NCBI GenBank assembly: GCA_963720695.1 | Contig: CAVRGG010000001.1 | Coordinates: forward strand, 1-64,000 | DNA from: UBA668 sp963720695 | GTDB lineage: Bacteria > Actinomycetota > Acidimicrobiia > Acidimicrobiales > Ilumatobacteraceae | Direction: 5' to 3' | DNA length: 64,000 nucleotides | In this document: positions 8,873 through 15,284 of the stretch, piece after piece | Position numbering within the stretch: position 1 is the stretch's first letter | How the letters are laid out: the number at the start of each line of letters is the position of its first letter | Translations under genes and position numbers: made by a program | Notes under the pieces: model-generated | What the model saw: only the letters and a program-made list of their open reading frames with translations | Databases searched by the model: none | Told to the model about the DNA's origin: nothing

Positions 8873-9760
8873 GCAGCTCACACTGCGCCGATCGGCTCAA
8901 GGGTCTTCGCCGTAACGCCGATGGCCTTGTGACCAGTCCGCCGCATCCGACGAGGACTGCGAGACCGCCGAGACGCTGACCCTCGAGTCGCCACTCGGCA
9001 CGCGCAAGATCGTTGACGAACGCGACGGCCACACGATCCCAGTACAATTCGACTTCCGATGCGGCGATCCGCAGGATGCAGTCGGTCGCTGCGATGGGAT
9101 CGACACCCCTCCACCTCGGACATTGGGTGGGTGACGGGGTTCCGCGGTTCGCTTCGCTTGACGGTGCTGCCCATCCGAAACTCATGGCCGGTTGCATCCG
9201 AACCCGACACTGGGGACGGTCGATATTCGCTGCACGTCCAGAACCAGACCGGTCGATCCGTCTGGCATCGACCGCTACCAACTCCACGACGACGTTGTGA
9301 TCGGAGATGAGGAAGCGGTGGTAGCCACCACGGCCCTGTCAATGCAAGCATCCGCTGAAGGGTCAACACGTCACGATGCCCGGCGCCCGGTCAGCGACGG
9401 ATACTTGCTCGGCGCGGCGGTCGCTCTTACATGCGCCGAGGTTCACGAAGCCGCGGTCCAGGTACCACGTCGCACATGCGAGCGCAGCAGCGGACTTGCC
9501 GCATGGCGCGTCCGGAGCCGTTGTTCACGCGGTTCGATCAACTCCAGACGCGACCGCCGAACTCCGCCGTTCCGTCGTCTGCGCCGTGCACGAGCGATCT
9601 CGCTGCGCCCCCGCGAATGAGCCCGCGTACACCGCCCCTACCGCTGGACGGCGACACACGCCGACGGTGGACTGGCCGGGGTCCGCCGCGTCGGCCCGTC
9701 ACGCCGTCGACAGGGTTGCTCGATCGTGTGCAATTCGCGAGTTGGACCGCTACGGAGGGC
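8873..9760. other. Island segment without a convincing gene
   Basis: About 0.9 kb between pair 3 and VapBC. Every open frame looks like a shadow. On the minus strand, about 9030-9130 reads ILRIAASEVELYWDRVAVAF, which is protein-like for some 45 residues but has no clear start or known motif. It may be the remnant of a lost gene, possibly including the island's recombination functions; I cannot identify it. Confidence 0.4.
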
Positions 9761-10144
9761 TCAGACGGTCTCGATCGTGAGCCGTGTTCGTGTGGCGTCG
9801 GCGATCTTGCGGATGTGGGTCGGGTTAGAGGTGACGACGGCGTCGCGACGTCGGACCGCGCCTTCGACGACGGTGACGTCGACGATGTCATCGTGTTCGA
9901 CTCGCGCAGCGAGCGCTCCGACGGCCTTGGCTTGTTCCTCGGTGAGAGGTTCGGTGATGCACAGCGCGAGGAAGCGGGCCAGGCTCGCCTGGCGGGATCC
10001 GTCGCGCCACGCTTCGGCGAGCACCGGGGTCGGCACGGTGGGGGAGATTTCGAGCGCGAGGAAGCCGGCCTGCAGCGCCCACATCCGCCGGTCGTTGCGA
10101 TCGGCGGCGATCAGCGCGCCAGTGTCGTACGTGACGCCGTCCAT
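9761..10144 (-). CDS. VapC-type PIN-domain toxin
   Basis: 127 residues. The PIN fold acidic residues are visible: GVTYDTGALIAADR (first Asp), PVLAEAWR (Glu), EHDDIVDVTV (Asp) and DAVVTSNPTHI (Asp near the end). Such toxins are Mg-dependent ribonucleases that cut tRNA or rRNA when unprotected. The start codon directly follows the stop of the antitoxin gene (0-nt gap), so the two are co-translated. It sits at the inner side of the right island repeat, a common place for stabilisation modules. Confidence 0.8.
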   Translation of the reverse strand: MDGVTYDTGALIAADRNDRRMWALQAGFLALEISPTVPTPVLAEAWRDGSRQASLARFLALCITEPLTEEQAKAVGALAARVEHDDIVDVTVVEGAVRRRDAVVTSNPTHIRKIADATRTRLTIETV

Positions 10145-10405
10145 TTAGGCGCTCTTGCGTGACGGTTGACGGCGCAGCATTGCTCTTGCCCGGGCGAGCC
10201 CGTCAGCGAGCTCGTCTGGGGTGAGAGTGCCGTGCTGGCGTTCCCATTCGGCGACACCCTTGCGGCCGGCATCGATCCGCAGGCGGTGGGCGGCGGTCTC
10301 GGCGATCCACGCACTGACGGTCGTGCCCTCTGCGGTGGCCGCAACGTCGATCGCATCGGCCAGGTCGGAGGGAAGTGAGATCGATCGCTTCTGTCGTTGC
10401 GCCAT
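10145..10405 (-). CDS. VapB-type ribbon-helix-helix antitoxin
   Basis: 86 residues. The N-terminal RKRSIS-like strand (MAQRQKRSISLPSDLADAI) and the following helices (TVSAWIAETAAHRLRI) form a ribbon-helix-helix DNA-binding domain. The C-terminal part (LTPDELADGLARARAML) would wrap the toxin. It is first in the pair, as expected. A weak direct repeat, aggtaggacag/aggtggtaggacag, lies just upstream at about 10410-10435 and may be its operator. Confidence 0.8.
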   Translation of the reverse strand: MAQRQKRSISLPSDLADAIDVAATAEGTTVSAWIAETAAHRLRIDAGRKGVAEWERQHGTLTPDELADGLARARAMLRRQPSRKSA

Positions 10406-10450
10406 GGTGAGATGGTAGGACAGGTGGTAGGACAGCGCAACGCGAAATCC

Positions 10451-10467
10451 TGCACGATTCCTGCACA
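10451..10467 (+). repeat. Dispersed 17-bp motif TGCACGATTCCTGCACA (3 copies in 4.4 kb)
   Basis: The same 17-mer occurs at 14877-14893 (identical) and at 10699-10715 (one T to C change). Each contains two TGCAC half-sites 10 nt apart. Two copies bracket the right island repeat; the third is just upstream of the Phd/PIN locus. It may be a recombination or regulator site, or the relic of a shared 3' end. Confidence 0.45.
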
Positions 10468-10485
10468 GGACCTGGCCGTACCTGT

Positions 10486-10570
10486 CGGACTTGGGCGGAT
10501 CAGACGGATACGGGCGGACAACGGCGGTGGACGTCAGCAGGACAAACGGACTCAGCCGGACGTCACCGGA
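10486..10570 (+). repeat. Helically phased CGGA array next to attR
   Basis: CGGA starts at 10486, 10496, 10505, 10515, 10547, 10557 and 10567, with a CGGT at 10525, so nearly every turn of the helix carries the motif on the same face over about 85 bp. It ends 15 bp before the right attachment repeat. Arm-type integrase or accessory-protein sites near attP look like this; the function is inferred. Confidence 0.45.
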
Positions 10571-10584
10571 CGTGGGAGTGAAGT

Positions 10585-10638
10585 CTTAAACCCCCCTTCC
10601 CGAGAGGGAGTGTGGGTTCGAACCCCGCCCCGGGCACC
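10585..10638 (+). repeat. Right attachment repeat (attR-like), tRNA-Leu 3' fragment
   Basis: A perfect 54-nt copy of tRNA-Leu positions 3404-3457, lacking the acceptor 5' half, D-arm and final A, so it is not a functional tRNA. It marks the right junction of the island. Confidence 0.85.
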
Positions 10639-10804
10639 GAATACATCCTCGTCAGCGGCGGTGCCCTCACTTCGAGGCGCTCCGTCGTTGCCCGCAGTTG
10701 CACGACTCCTGCACAACGCCGAAATGCTGTGTCTGCCGGCCTGGATCGCGAGTCGTACACCGCGTGCTGGGACTCGCCCGGCCCCTCGAACCTACGCTCG
10801 CGCT

Positions 10805-11350
10805 GTGGCACTCTCTCCGCAGACCTTGAGCGTCGACGATCGACGCATCGTCGCGTCGTGGGCAGCCGACGCAGCCGAACACGTACTTTCCATCTACGAA
10901 GACGCTGTGCCACACGACAGGAGAGTGCGAGACGCGATCGATCAAGCCCGCTCCTTCGCCGTCGGCGAGCTCGACGTCAAGGACGCAGTGCGACGTCGAG
11001 GGGGTGAAGCGGGTGCCGCCGCCCGGGACGCGCCGACACCAGCAGCCCGGGCAGCGGCATACGCAGCCGAGCAAGCCGCTGCCGTCGCCCACATGGGAGC
11101 GCATGCACTCGGAGCGGCCGGATACGCCGCAAAGGCATCAACACTCGACGCAGGTTGCGATGACGACGCCGTCACGCTCTCAGAGGCGCGCCGACAGGTA
11201 GCGGCGATGACCGGTCCGGTGGCTCGTGCCCTCTCGTCGCTTCCTGCCCTCGGCGACAACCGCGCAGGTCCACTCGGGCCAGGACGCTTGAGCGGTGGCC
11301 ACGTCGGCGAGACCATCCGCGCCATTCAGATGGCCTTGAGAAGCCAGTAG
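10805..11350 (+). CDS. Putative immunity protein, orphan
   Basis: 181 residues from GTG 10805. The pattern is WAADAAEHVLSIYEDAVPHD, then RVRDAIDQARSFAVGELDV, followed by Ala-rich helices (AAAYAAEQAAAVAHMGAHA, GAAGYAAKAS). This resembles the all-alpha 'putative immunity protein' family found beside polymorphic toxins. No toxin gene is adjacent, so it is an orphan and its role is inferred from pattern only. It lies directly outside the right island repeat. The C-terminal third (from about residue 130) is less typical. An alternative is a plain conserved helical protein. Confidence 0.5.
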   Translation: MALSPQTLSVDDRRIVASWAADAAEHVLSIYEDAVPHDRRVRDAIDQARSFAVGELDVKDAVRRRGGEAGAAARDAPTPAARAAAYAAEQAAAVAHMGAHALGAAGYAAKASTLDAGCDDDAVTLSEARRQVAAMTGPVARALSSLPALGDNRAGPLGPGRLSGGHVGETIRAIQMALRSQ

Positions 11351-11440
11351 ATCCCCGAGCGCGGTGGAAGGATCGATGTCCATGATGGCGTCGCTCGATC
11401 GTCTGGATGTCGACACACAGAACCGAGCCGTTGGAGGCCA

Positions 11441-11803
11441 GTGATGAAGTACATGTTGATGATCCACCAGGGCACGACCCCGACACCGTTGGATCCGGTG
11501 GCGTGGGCGACGTTGTCGGAGGCCGAGCAGCAGGCCATCTACGCCGCGTATCAGGAGATCAACGCGACCCCAGGCGTGACGCCCGGCCACGGGCTGCAGG
11601 CACCCGAGACGGCGACCACGGTACGCGTGAAGGATGGCAAGATCCTCACGACGGACGGCCCGTTCGTCGACACCAAGGAGGCGTTGAACGGCTACCTGAT
11701 CTTCGAGGCGGACGACTTGGATGCTGCGATCGCGCTCGCGGCGAAGATCCCGGCGGCCAGGCTCGGCGGTGCCATCGAGGTCCGCCCGATCATGCAGTGG
11801 TAG
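11441..11803 (+). CDS. YCII-related (DGPF-domain) protein
   Basis: 120 residues. It starts MMKYMLMIHQG and contains the family hallmark DGPFVDTKEALNGYLIFE, followed by DDLDAAIALAAKIPAAR and a final EVRPIM. YCII/DGPF proteins are small ferredoxin-like-fold proteins with an Asp-His type site. In actinobacteria they are often encoded just before a DUF6596-type ECF sigma factor, as here. The stop overlaps the sigma factor GTG by 7 nt. A second in-frame ATG at 11444 could be the true start. The biochemical role is not established. Confidence 0.88.
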   Translation: MMKYMLMIHQGTTPTPLDPVAWATLSEAEQQAIYAAYQEINATPGVTPGHGLQAPETATTVRVKDGKILTTDGPFVDTKEALNGYLIFEADDLDAAIALAAKIPAARLGGAIEVRPIMQW

Positions 11804-12984
11804 ACGTCCCTCTCGATCGGGCGTTCCGTGACCATTGGGGCACGGTCGTCGCATCACTGGTCGGCTTCCTCGGCGACGTCTCGTTCGCCGAGGAGGTCGC
11901 CCAGGATGCATTCGCCGTCGCGGCGCAGCGCTGGCCGATCGACGGCGTTCCGGACAACCCGAAGGCCTGGTTGGTGACGACGGCTCGACGCCGAGCCATC
12001 GACCGGATCCGACGCGACAAGAACTTGGCGATCAAGACCGCGTTGTTGGAGGGGGAGGAGAAGGCGAGGACCACGATGGAGGTCACGTTTCGTGACGAGC
12101 GGCTCGAGCTGCTCTTCATGTGCTGCCACCCTGCGCTGTCGATCGAGGCCCAGGTCGCGTTGACGCTGCGAGCACTCGGCGGTCTCACGACCGCGGAGAT
12201 CGCTCGTGCGTTCTTGACGCCCGAGGCGACGATGGCGAAGCGTCTGGTGCGCGCCAAGCACAAGATCAAGGCGGCCGGCATCCCGTTCCGCGTGCCGCCG
12301 ACGGAGCAACTCGATGAGCGGCTGGCCGCCGTCCTCGCGGTCGTCTACCTGATCTTCAACGAGGGTTACGCGGGTCGAAGTGAGCTCGCTGCGGAGGCCC
12401 TGTGGCTCGGGCGCGCCTTGACCGAGCTGATGCCCGAGCAGCCCGAGGTGCACGGACTGCTGGCGATGATGCTGGTGCACGACTCTCGTCGAGATGCCCG
12501 CCACCGCAACGACGAGTTGGTGATGCTCGATGAGCAGGACCGCGACCTGTGGGACCTCGATCAGCTCGGCGTCGGTCGAGCAGCGTTCGACCGTGCGCTG
12601 GCGCTCGGCGGTCGAGGCCCGTACGTCGTGCAGGCCGCGATCGCGCTCGCGCACGTGCAGGACCCGAAGGACTGGACCCACATCGCAGTGCTGTACGCCG
12701 AGCTCGGCCGCCTGACGGGGTCACCGATCGTCGAACTCAACCGAGCGGTCGCGATCGCCGAGACCGAGGGACCGGCCGTGGCGTTGGACATCGTCGATCG
12801 ACTCGACCTCGAGGACTACCGCTATCTGCACTCGACGCGTGCCGAGCTGCTCCATCGGCTCGACCGCCACGGTGAAGCAGCAGCCGAGTACCGACGGGCG
12901 ATCGAACTCGCCCACGACAGTGCAGAACGTGAGCAGTTCCGCCGTCGTCTCGCGGACATCTCGGGTGTCGCCGATCTGGGGTGA
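11797..12984 (+). CDS. ECF sigma factor with C-terminal extension (DUF6596 type)
   Basis: 395 residues from GTG 11797, overlapping the YCII gene. Region 2: RAFRDHWGTVVASLVGFLGD, FAEEVAQDAFAVAAQRWP, NPKAWLVTTARRRAIDRIRR. Region 4: SIEAQVALTLRALGGLTTAE, IARAFLTPEATMAKRLVRAK. It continues with the long TPR-like C-terminal part (VYLIFNEGYAGRSELAAEAL, AAIALAHVQDPKDW, LNRAVAIAETEGP) that defines the ECF41/42-like long sigma group; this extension often replaces an anti-sigma factor. Function and targets are unknown. Confidence 0.9.
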   Translation: MVDVPLDRAFRDHWGTVVASLVGFLGDVSFAEEVAQDAFAVAAQRWPIDGVPDNPKAWLVTTARRRAIDRIRRDKNLAIKTALLEGEEKARTTMEVTFRDERLELLFMCCHPALSIEAQVALTLRALGGLTTAEIARAFLTPEATMAKRLVRAKHKIKAAGIPFRVPPTEQLDERLAAVLAVVYLIFNEGYAGRSELAAEALWLGRALTELMPEQPEVHGLLAMMLVHDSRRDARHRNDELVMLDEQDRDLWDLDQLGVGRAAFDRALALGGRGPYVVQAAIALAHVQDPKDWTHIAVLYAELGRLTGSPIVELNRAVAIAETEGPAVALDIVDRLDLEDYRYLHSTRAELLHRLDRHGEAAAEYRRAIELAHDSAEREQFRRRLADISGVADLG

Positions 12985-13092
12985 ACCGGAGAAGACCTCG
13001 CCAGCGACTCGGTGTCCTTCTCGGGCGTCACCATTCGTCCAACAGGCGAGAACAACCATCGGCGCCGCCGCACACGAGAGGGGACCAGCATC

Positions 13093-13515
13093 ATGCTTGG
13101 CCGCAAGGACTACACGTCAGCCGAGATCGATCGAGTCCGCACCATGATCGATCACCAACTCACCGCCTACGACGAAGTCGTGGCCCGACGACCGGTCGCA
13201 GAGCGGGCATCCTTCGATGCCGGCTTCTTCAACCTGTTGCTGCTGGCCCTCGATCGGCCCTTCGTGCATCGCATCCGGCCGGTAACCGGCAAGGACGGCA
13301 ACGCCCTCAACGAAGTCGAGATGCTGTGCGACTCGATCATCAACCACCAGGGGATCCTGCAGCCGAGCAAGGTCATCAAGCTCGATCCCTCGACGTCGGT
13401 CTCGGGGATCGACTTCGGGGACAACATCCACCTGACGAGAGATCAGTGCGGTCGTCTCGTCATCGCATTCTTCGAGGAACTGGAGACCCGGTTTCTCAAC
13501 ACAGGAAAGGAATGA
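13093..13515 (+). CDS. Conserved hypothetical protein
   Basis: 140 residues from ATG 13093, preceded by a good ribosome binding site (gagagggga). It reads MLGRKDYTSAEIDRVRTMID, ASFDAGFFNLLLLALDRPFV, NEVEMLCDSIINHQGIL, and a cystathionine-like acidic and aromatic C-terminus (RLVIAFFEELETRF). It is soluble, with no signal or membrane segment. I recognise no family. The sequence is clean and the codon pattern matches its neighbours, so it is a real gene. It is followed by some 600 bp without genes. Confidence 0.65.
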   Translation: MLGRKDYTSAEIDRVRTMIDHQLTAYDEVVARRPVAERASFDAGFFNLLLLALDRPFVHRIRPVTGKDGNALNEVEMLCDSIINHQGILQPSKVIKLDPSTSVSGIDFGDNIHLTRDQCGRLVIAFFEELETRFLNTGKE

Positions 13516-13686
13516 TCGCAGCAGCTCCGCCGTCCTCTTTCGGCCTGGCGAGCGAGGATCCTTGCGAAACCCCTGGTCGTTGCGGCCGTGAAAAAAGTCG
13601 TGGCGCGAGCCGCTGTCGTGTGGTTGGATGAACGAACCAGCGAAAGGAGGTGGTCCACACGTTGAGTGAAAGTTCTTCAGGGACCC

Positions 13687-13775
13687 TGGAGGTGGTTGGC
13701 CGCTAGGCCGGCTCGGCTGGACCGCCTGGTGAATACACACCAGCCTCCGCTGCGCATCGTGCCGAACCTGGTCCC
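13687..13775 (+). repeat. 89-bp direct repeat, copy A
   Basis: Matches 14966-15054 at 85 of 89 positions. Read in frame, both copies give WRWLAARPARL.RLVNTH.P, and two of the four differences are synonymous. It may be the end of a duplicated gene fragment. An upstream stretch (ccctggtcgttgc...tggcgcgagc) is also shared, but copy A carries about 75 extra bp between the two parts. Confidence 0.6.
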
Positions 13776-13814
13776 GTCGGCGACACCGTGATGTGCAGTC
13801 CATTCAGTCAAGGG

Positions 13815-13840
13815 ACGGCGAGGCCTTCGGGCCTCGCCGT
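13815..13840. terminator. Perfect 11-bp hairpin with TTCG loop
   Basis: acggcgaggcc / ggcctcgccgt closed by a UUCG tetraloop; no clear U-tract on either side. It is a likely intrinsic, actinobacterial-type terminator, though 300 nt from the nearest upstream stop. Confidence 0.5.
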
Positions 13841-14124
13841 TCCGCGTTCTGGGCGCAGGTGGACTGAGGCTCCGGTCCATGAGCGGACATTCGTCTTCGC
13901 CGCCCAGGGCACCGATAAACACACGGCAGCGCATGGAGGGCCAACGTGAGTGAGCGACAGCTTGCCTTTGCGGTGGCGGAGTTGTGTCGCCGACGAGTAC
14001 GAGCGCAAGTGACTGAGCGACGCGCGGCGAAGCCAGAGAAGCTGATCGAAACCGGCCGGTCTCTTCGTGGTCGGCTGCCTCGGATCATGGCTCGTCTCGA
14101 CTGGTGTCCCGTGCCGATCTGGGG

Positions 14125-14550
14125 TCAGACGGTATCGATCGGATTGGCGACGTGGAAACCCGATGTGCTCGCTGCTTCGCAGAGGCGGAGATCGGCACTG
14201 CTGAACACTCCGGCACCCACGAGGTGCGCCGCGGCGAGATGCACGGCGTCGTAGCCGCGCAAGCCGTGTGCCTCGGCCAGATCGCCGGCGAGTCGCATCA
14301 GATCCTCGTCCACCTCGACCACGGACAGCTGCGACCACAGCAGCTCCAGACCCTCGAGTGCACTGCGAAGCACGGCGGCGGTGAGGCGACGTTGTCGCCG
14401 GGCCGCAGCGAGCGCGGCGCGGGCCTCGACGTGAGCAACCCTGACCGTGACGAGCGTGTCCGCCTCGTCCCAGATCGCCGCGGCCTCGGCGGTGCCGACC
14501 TCGTCGATGAGCAGCTTGATGAGCGTGGACGTGTCGACGTAGGCGATCAC
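14125..14550 (-). CDS. PIN-domain toxin (VapC-like) of a Phd/PIN pair
   Basis: 141 residues from the GTG at 14548-14550. PIN acidic residues: IAYVDTSTLIKLL (Asp), RVAHVEARAAL (Glu), LRGYDAVHLAAAH (Asp), FSSADLRLCEA (Asp). It is a Mg-dependent ribonuclease-type toxin by family. The start overlaps the antitoxin's expected TGA (14547-14549), the normal coupling for such pairs. Because of a base gained in the antitoxin gene, the toxin frame is open back through the antitoxin to 14856, making an apparent 243-residue fusion. Confidence 0.8.
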   Translation of the reverse strand: MIAYVDTSTLIKLLIDEVGTAEAAAIWDEADTLVTVRVAHVEARAALAAARRQRRLTAAVLRSALEGLELLWSQLSVVEVDEDLMRLAGDLAEAHGLRGYDAVHLAAAHLVGAGVFSSADLRLCEAASTSGFHVANPIDTV

Positions 14551-14832
14551 TGGCGTTGCTCGGCCACCAGTTCGCTGACCGATCCGGATGCGTGGAGTGG
14601 CATCGGACGTTGGCGCACCTTCGAAGTCGGAGGTCGAACCAGACCGGCTTCGATCAATCGCCGTGAGTTTGTCCGTCGGCTCATCGGCGATGCCGTTGAG
14701 TCTGGCGATGGGCCGACCGTGGTCGGTCACGACGACCTCGACGCCGGCCTCGACCTGATCGAGGTAGCGACTGAGGTTGTTCTTGAGGTCGCGAACCCCG
14801 ACCTCGATCCGTGTCGATGTGGCTACCTTCAT
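14547..14832 (-). pseudogene. Phd/YefM-type antitoxin, frameshifted near 14650
   Basis: From ATG 14832 (VATSTRIEVG). The N-terminal Phd fold is clear: VGVRDLKNNLSRYLDQVEAG, VEVVVTDHGRPIARLNG. After ADEPTDKLTA the frame is lost. Removing the A in ggcg-a-ttg restores LIEAGLVRPPTSKV and then GSVSELVAEQRQ with a TGA that overlaps the toxin start, exactly as expected for this family. The antitoxin neutralises the toxin and represses the operon. Either the read has one extra A or the natural locus encodes a fusion. Confidence 0.7.
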
Positions 14833-14965
14833 GACCTTGAGTGTAGCTACTTGCATCCGCTTGAGCGATCACGACCTGCACGATTCCTGCACAAGACCCA
14901 GCCGTACCAGTGTGGCGAATTCCCTGGTCGTTGCCCCCGTGGAAGAGGCGTGGCGCGAGCTGCCG

Positions 14966-15054
14966 TGGAGGTGGTTGGCCGCTCGGCCGGCTCGGTTGTA
15001 CCGCCTGGTGAATACACACCACCCTCCGCTGCGCATCGTGCCGAACCTGGTCCC
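14966..15054 (+). repeat. 89-bp direct repeat, copy B
   Basis: 85/89 identical to 13687-13775. It lies between the Phd/PIN locus and the 3' end of the DegT gene, so the two copies flank the toxin-antitoxin region on both sides (about 1.2 kb apart). Confidence 0.6.
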
Positions 15055-15284
15055 GGTCGCGCTGCGCCGAGGGCCTCTCGAACAGACCTGCCTCATCGCC
15101 GGCAGCCGCACTACGCATCGTGAGCTGAGCGATGCGCGAGCTCGGCCGCGTGGCACTGGATCCGTTCGAGCGCCCGCGCCACATCGAGCACGTCGTCGCG
15201 CTCGGCGAGCAGCAGTCGATGCTGCAGCCACACCGTGGACGCCGCCGCGTGCTCGGCGCGGGAGGTGAAGATGCGCGTAGTCGA

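Larger units (their letters stand above)
3404..10638. mobile_element. Putative tRNA-Leu-integrated genomic island (~7.2 kb)
   Basis: The segment is bounded by a perfect 54-bp direct repeat: the 3' part of the intact tRNA-Leu on the left and a lone tRNA 3' fragment on the right. This is the footprint left by site-specific integration at a tRNA 3' end, where the tRNA is kept whole at one end. Cargo: three ECF sigma / membrane protein pairs (3499-8872), about 0.9 kb of apparently non-coding or decayed DNA, and a VapBC pair next to the right repeat. I see no integrase, transfer or replication gene. The island could be a remnant, a passenger mobilised in trans, or a satellite stabilised by VapBC. 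Confidence 0.7.
13516..14124. other. Intergenic region with repeat and hairpin
   Basis: It contains one copy of the 89-bp repeat (13687-13775) and a strong hairpin (13815-13840). A GTG at 13946 has a good GGAGGG upstream and opens a 102-residue frame (SERQLAFAVAELCRRRV...), but that frame runs antisense into the PIN gene and loses protein character after about 50 residues. It may be a truncated gene. Nothing else is recognised. Confidence 0.4.

Noticed and set aside
9431..10162. 243-residue plus-strand frame opposite VapC
   Set aside because: Shadow of the PIN toxin gene; no motifs.
10486..10570. CRISPR-like repeat array
   Set aside because: The repeated unit is 4-5 bp with about 5-bp gaps, far too short; no cas genes nearby.
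10585..10638. Second tRNA-Leu gene
   Set aside because: Only the 3' part is present; no acceptor 5' strand or D-arm.
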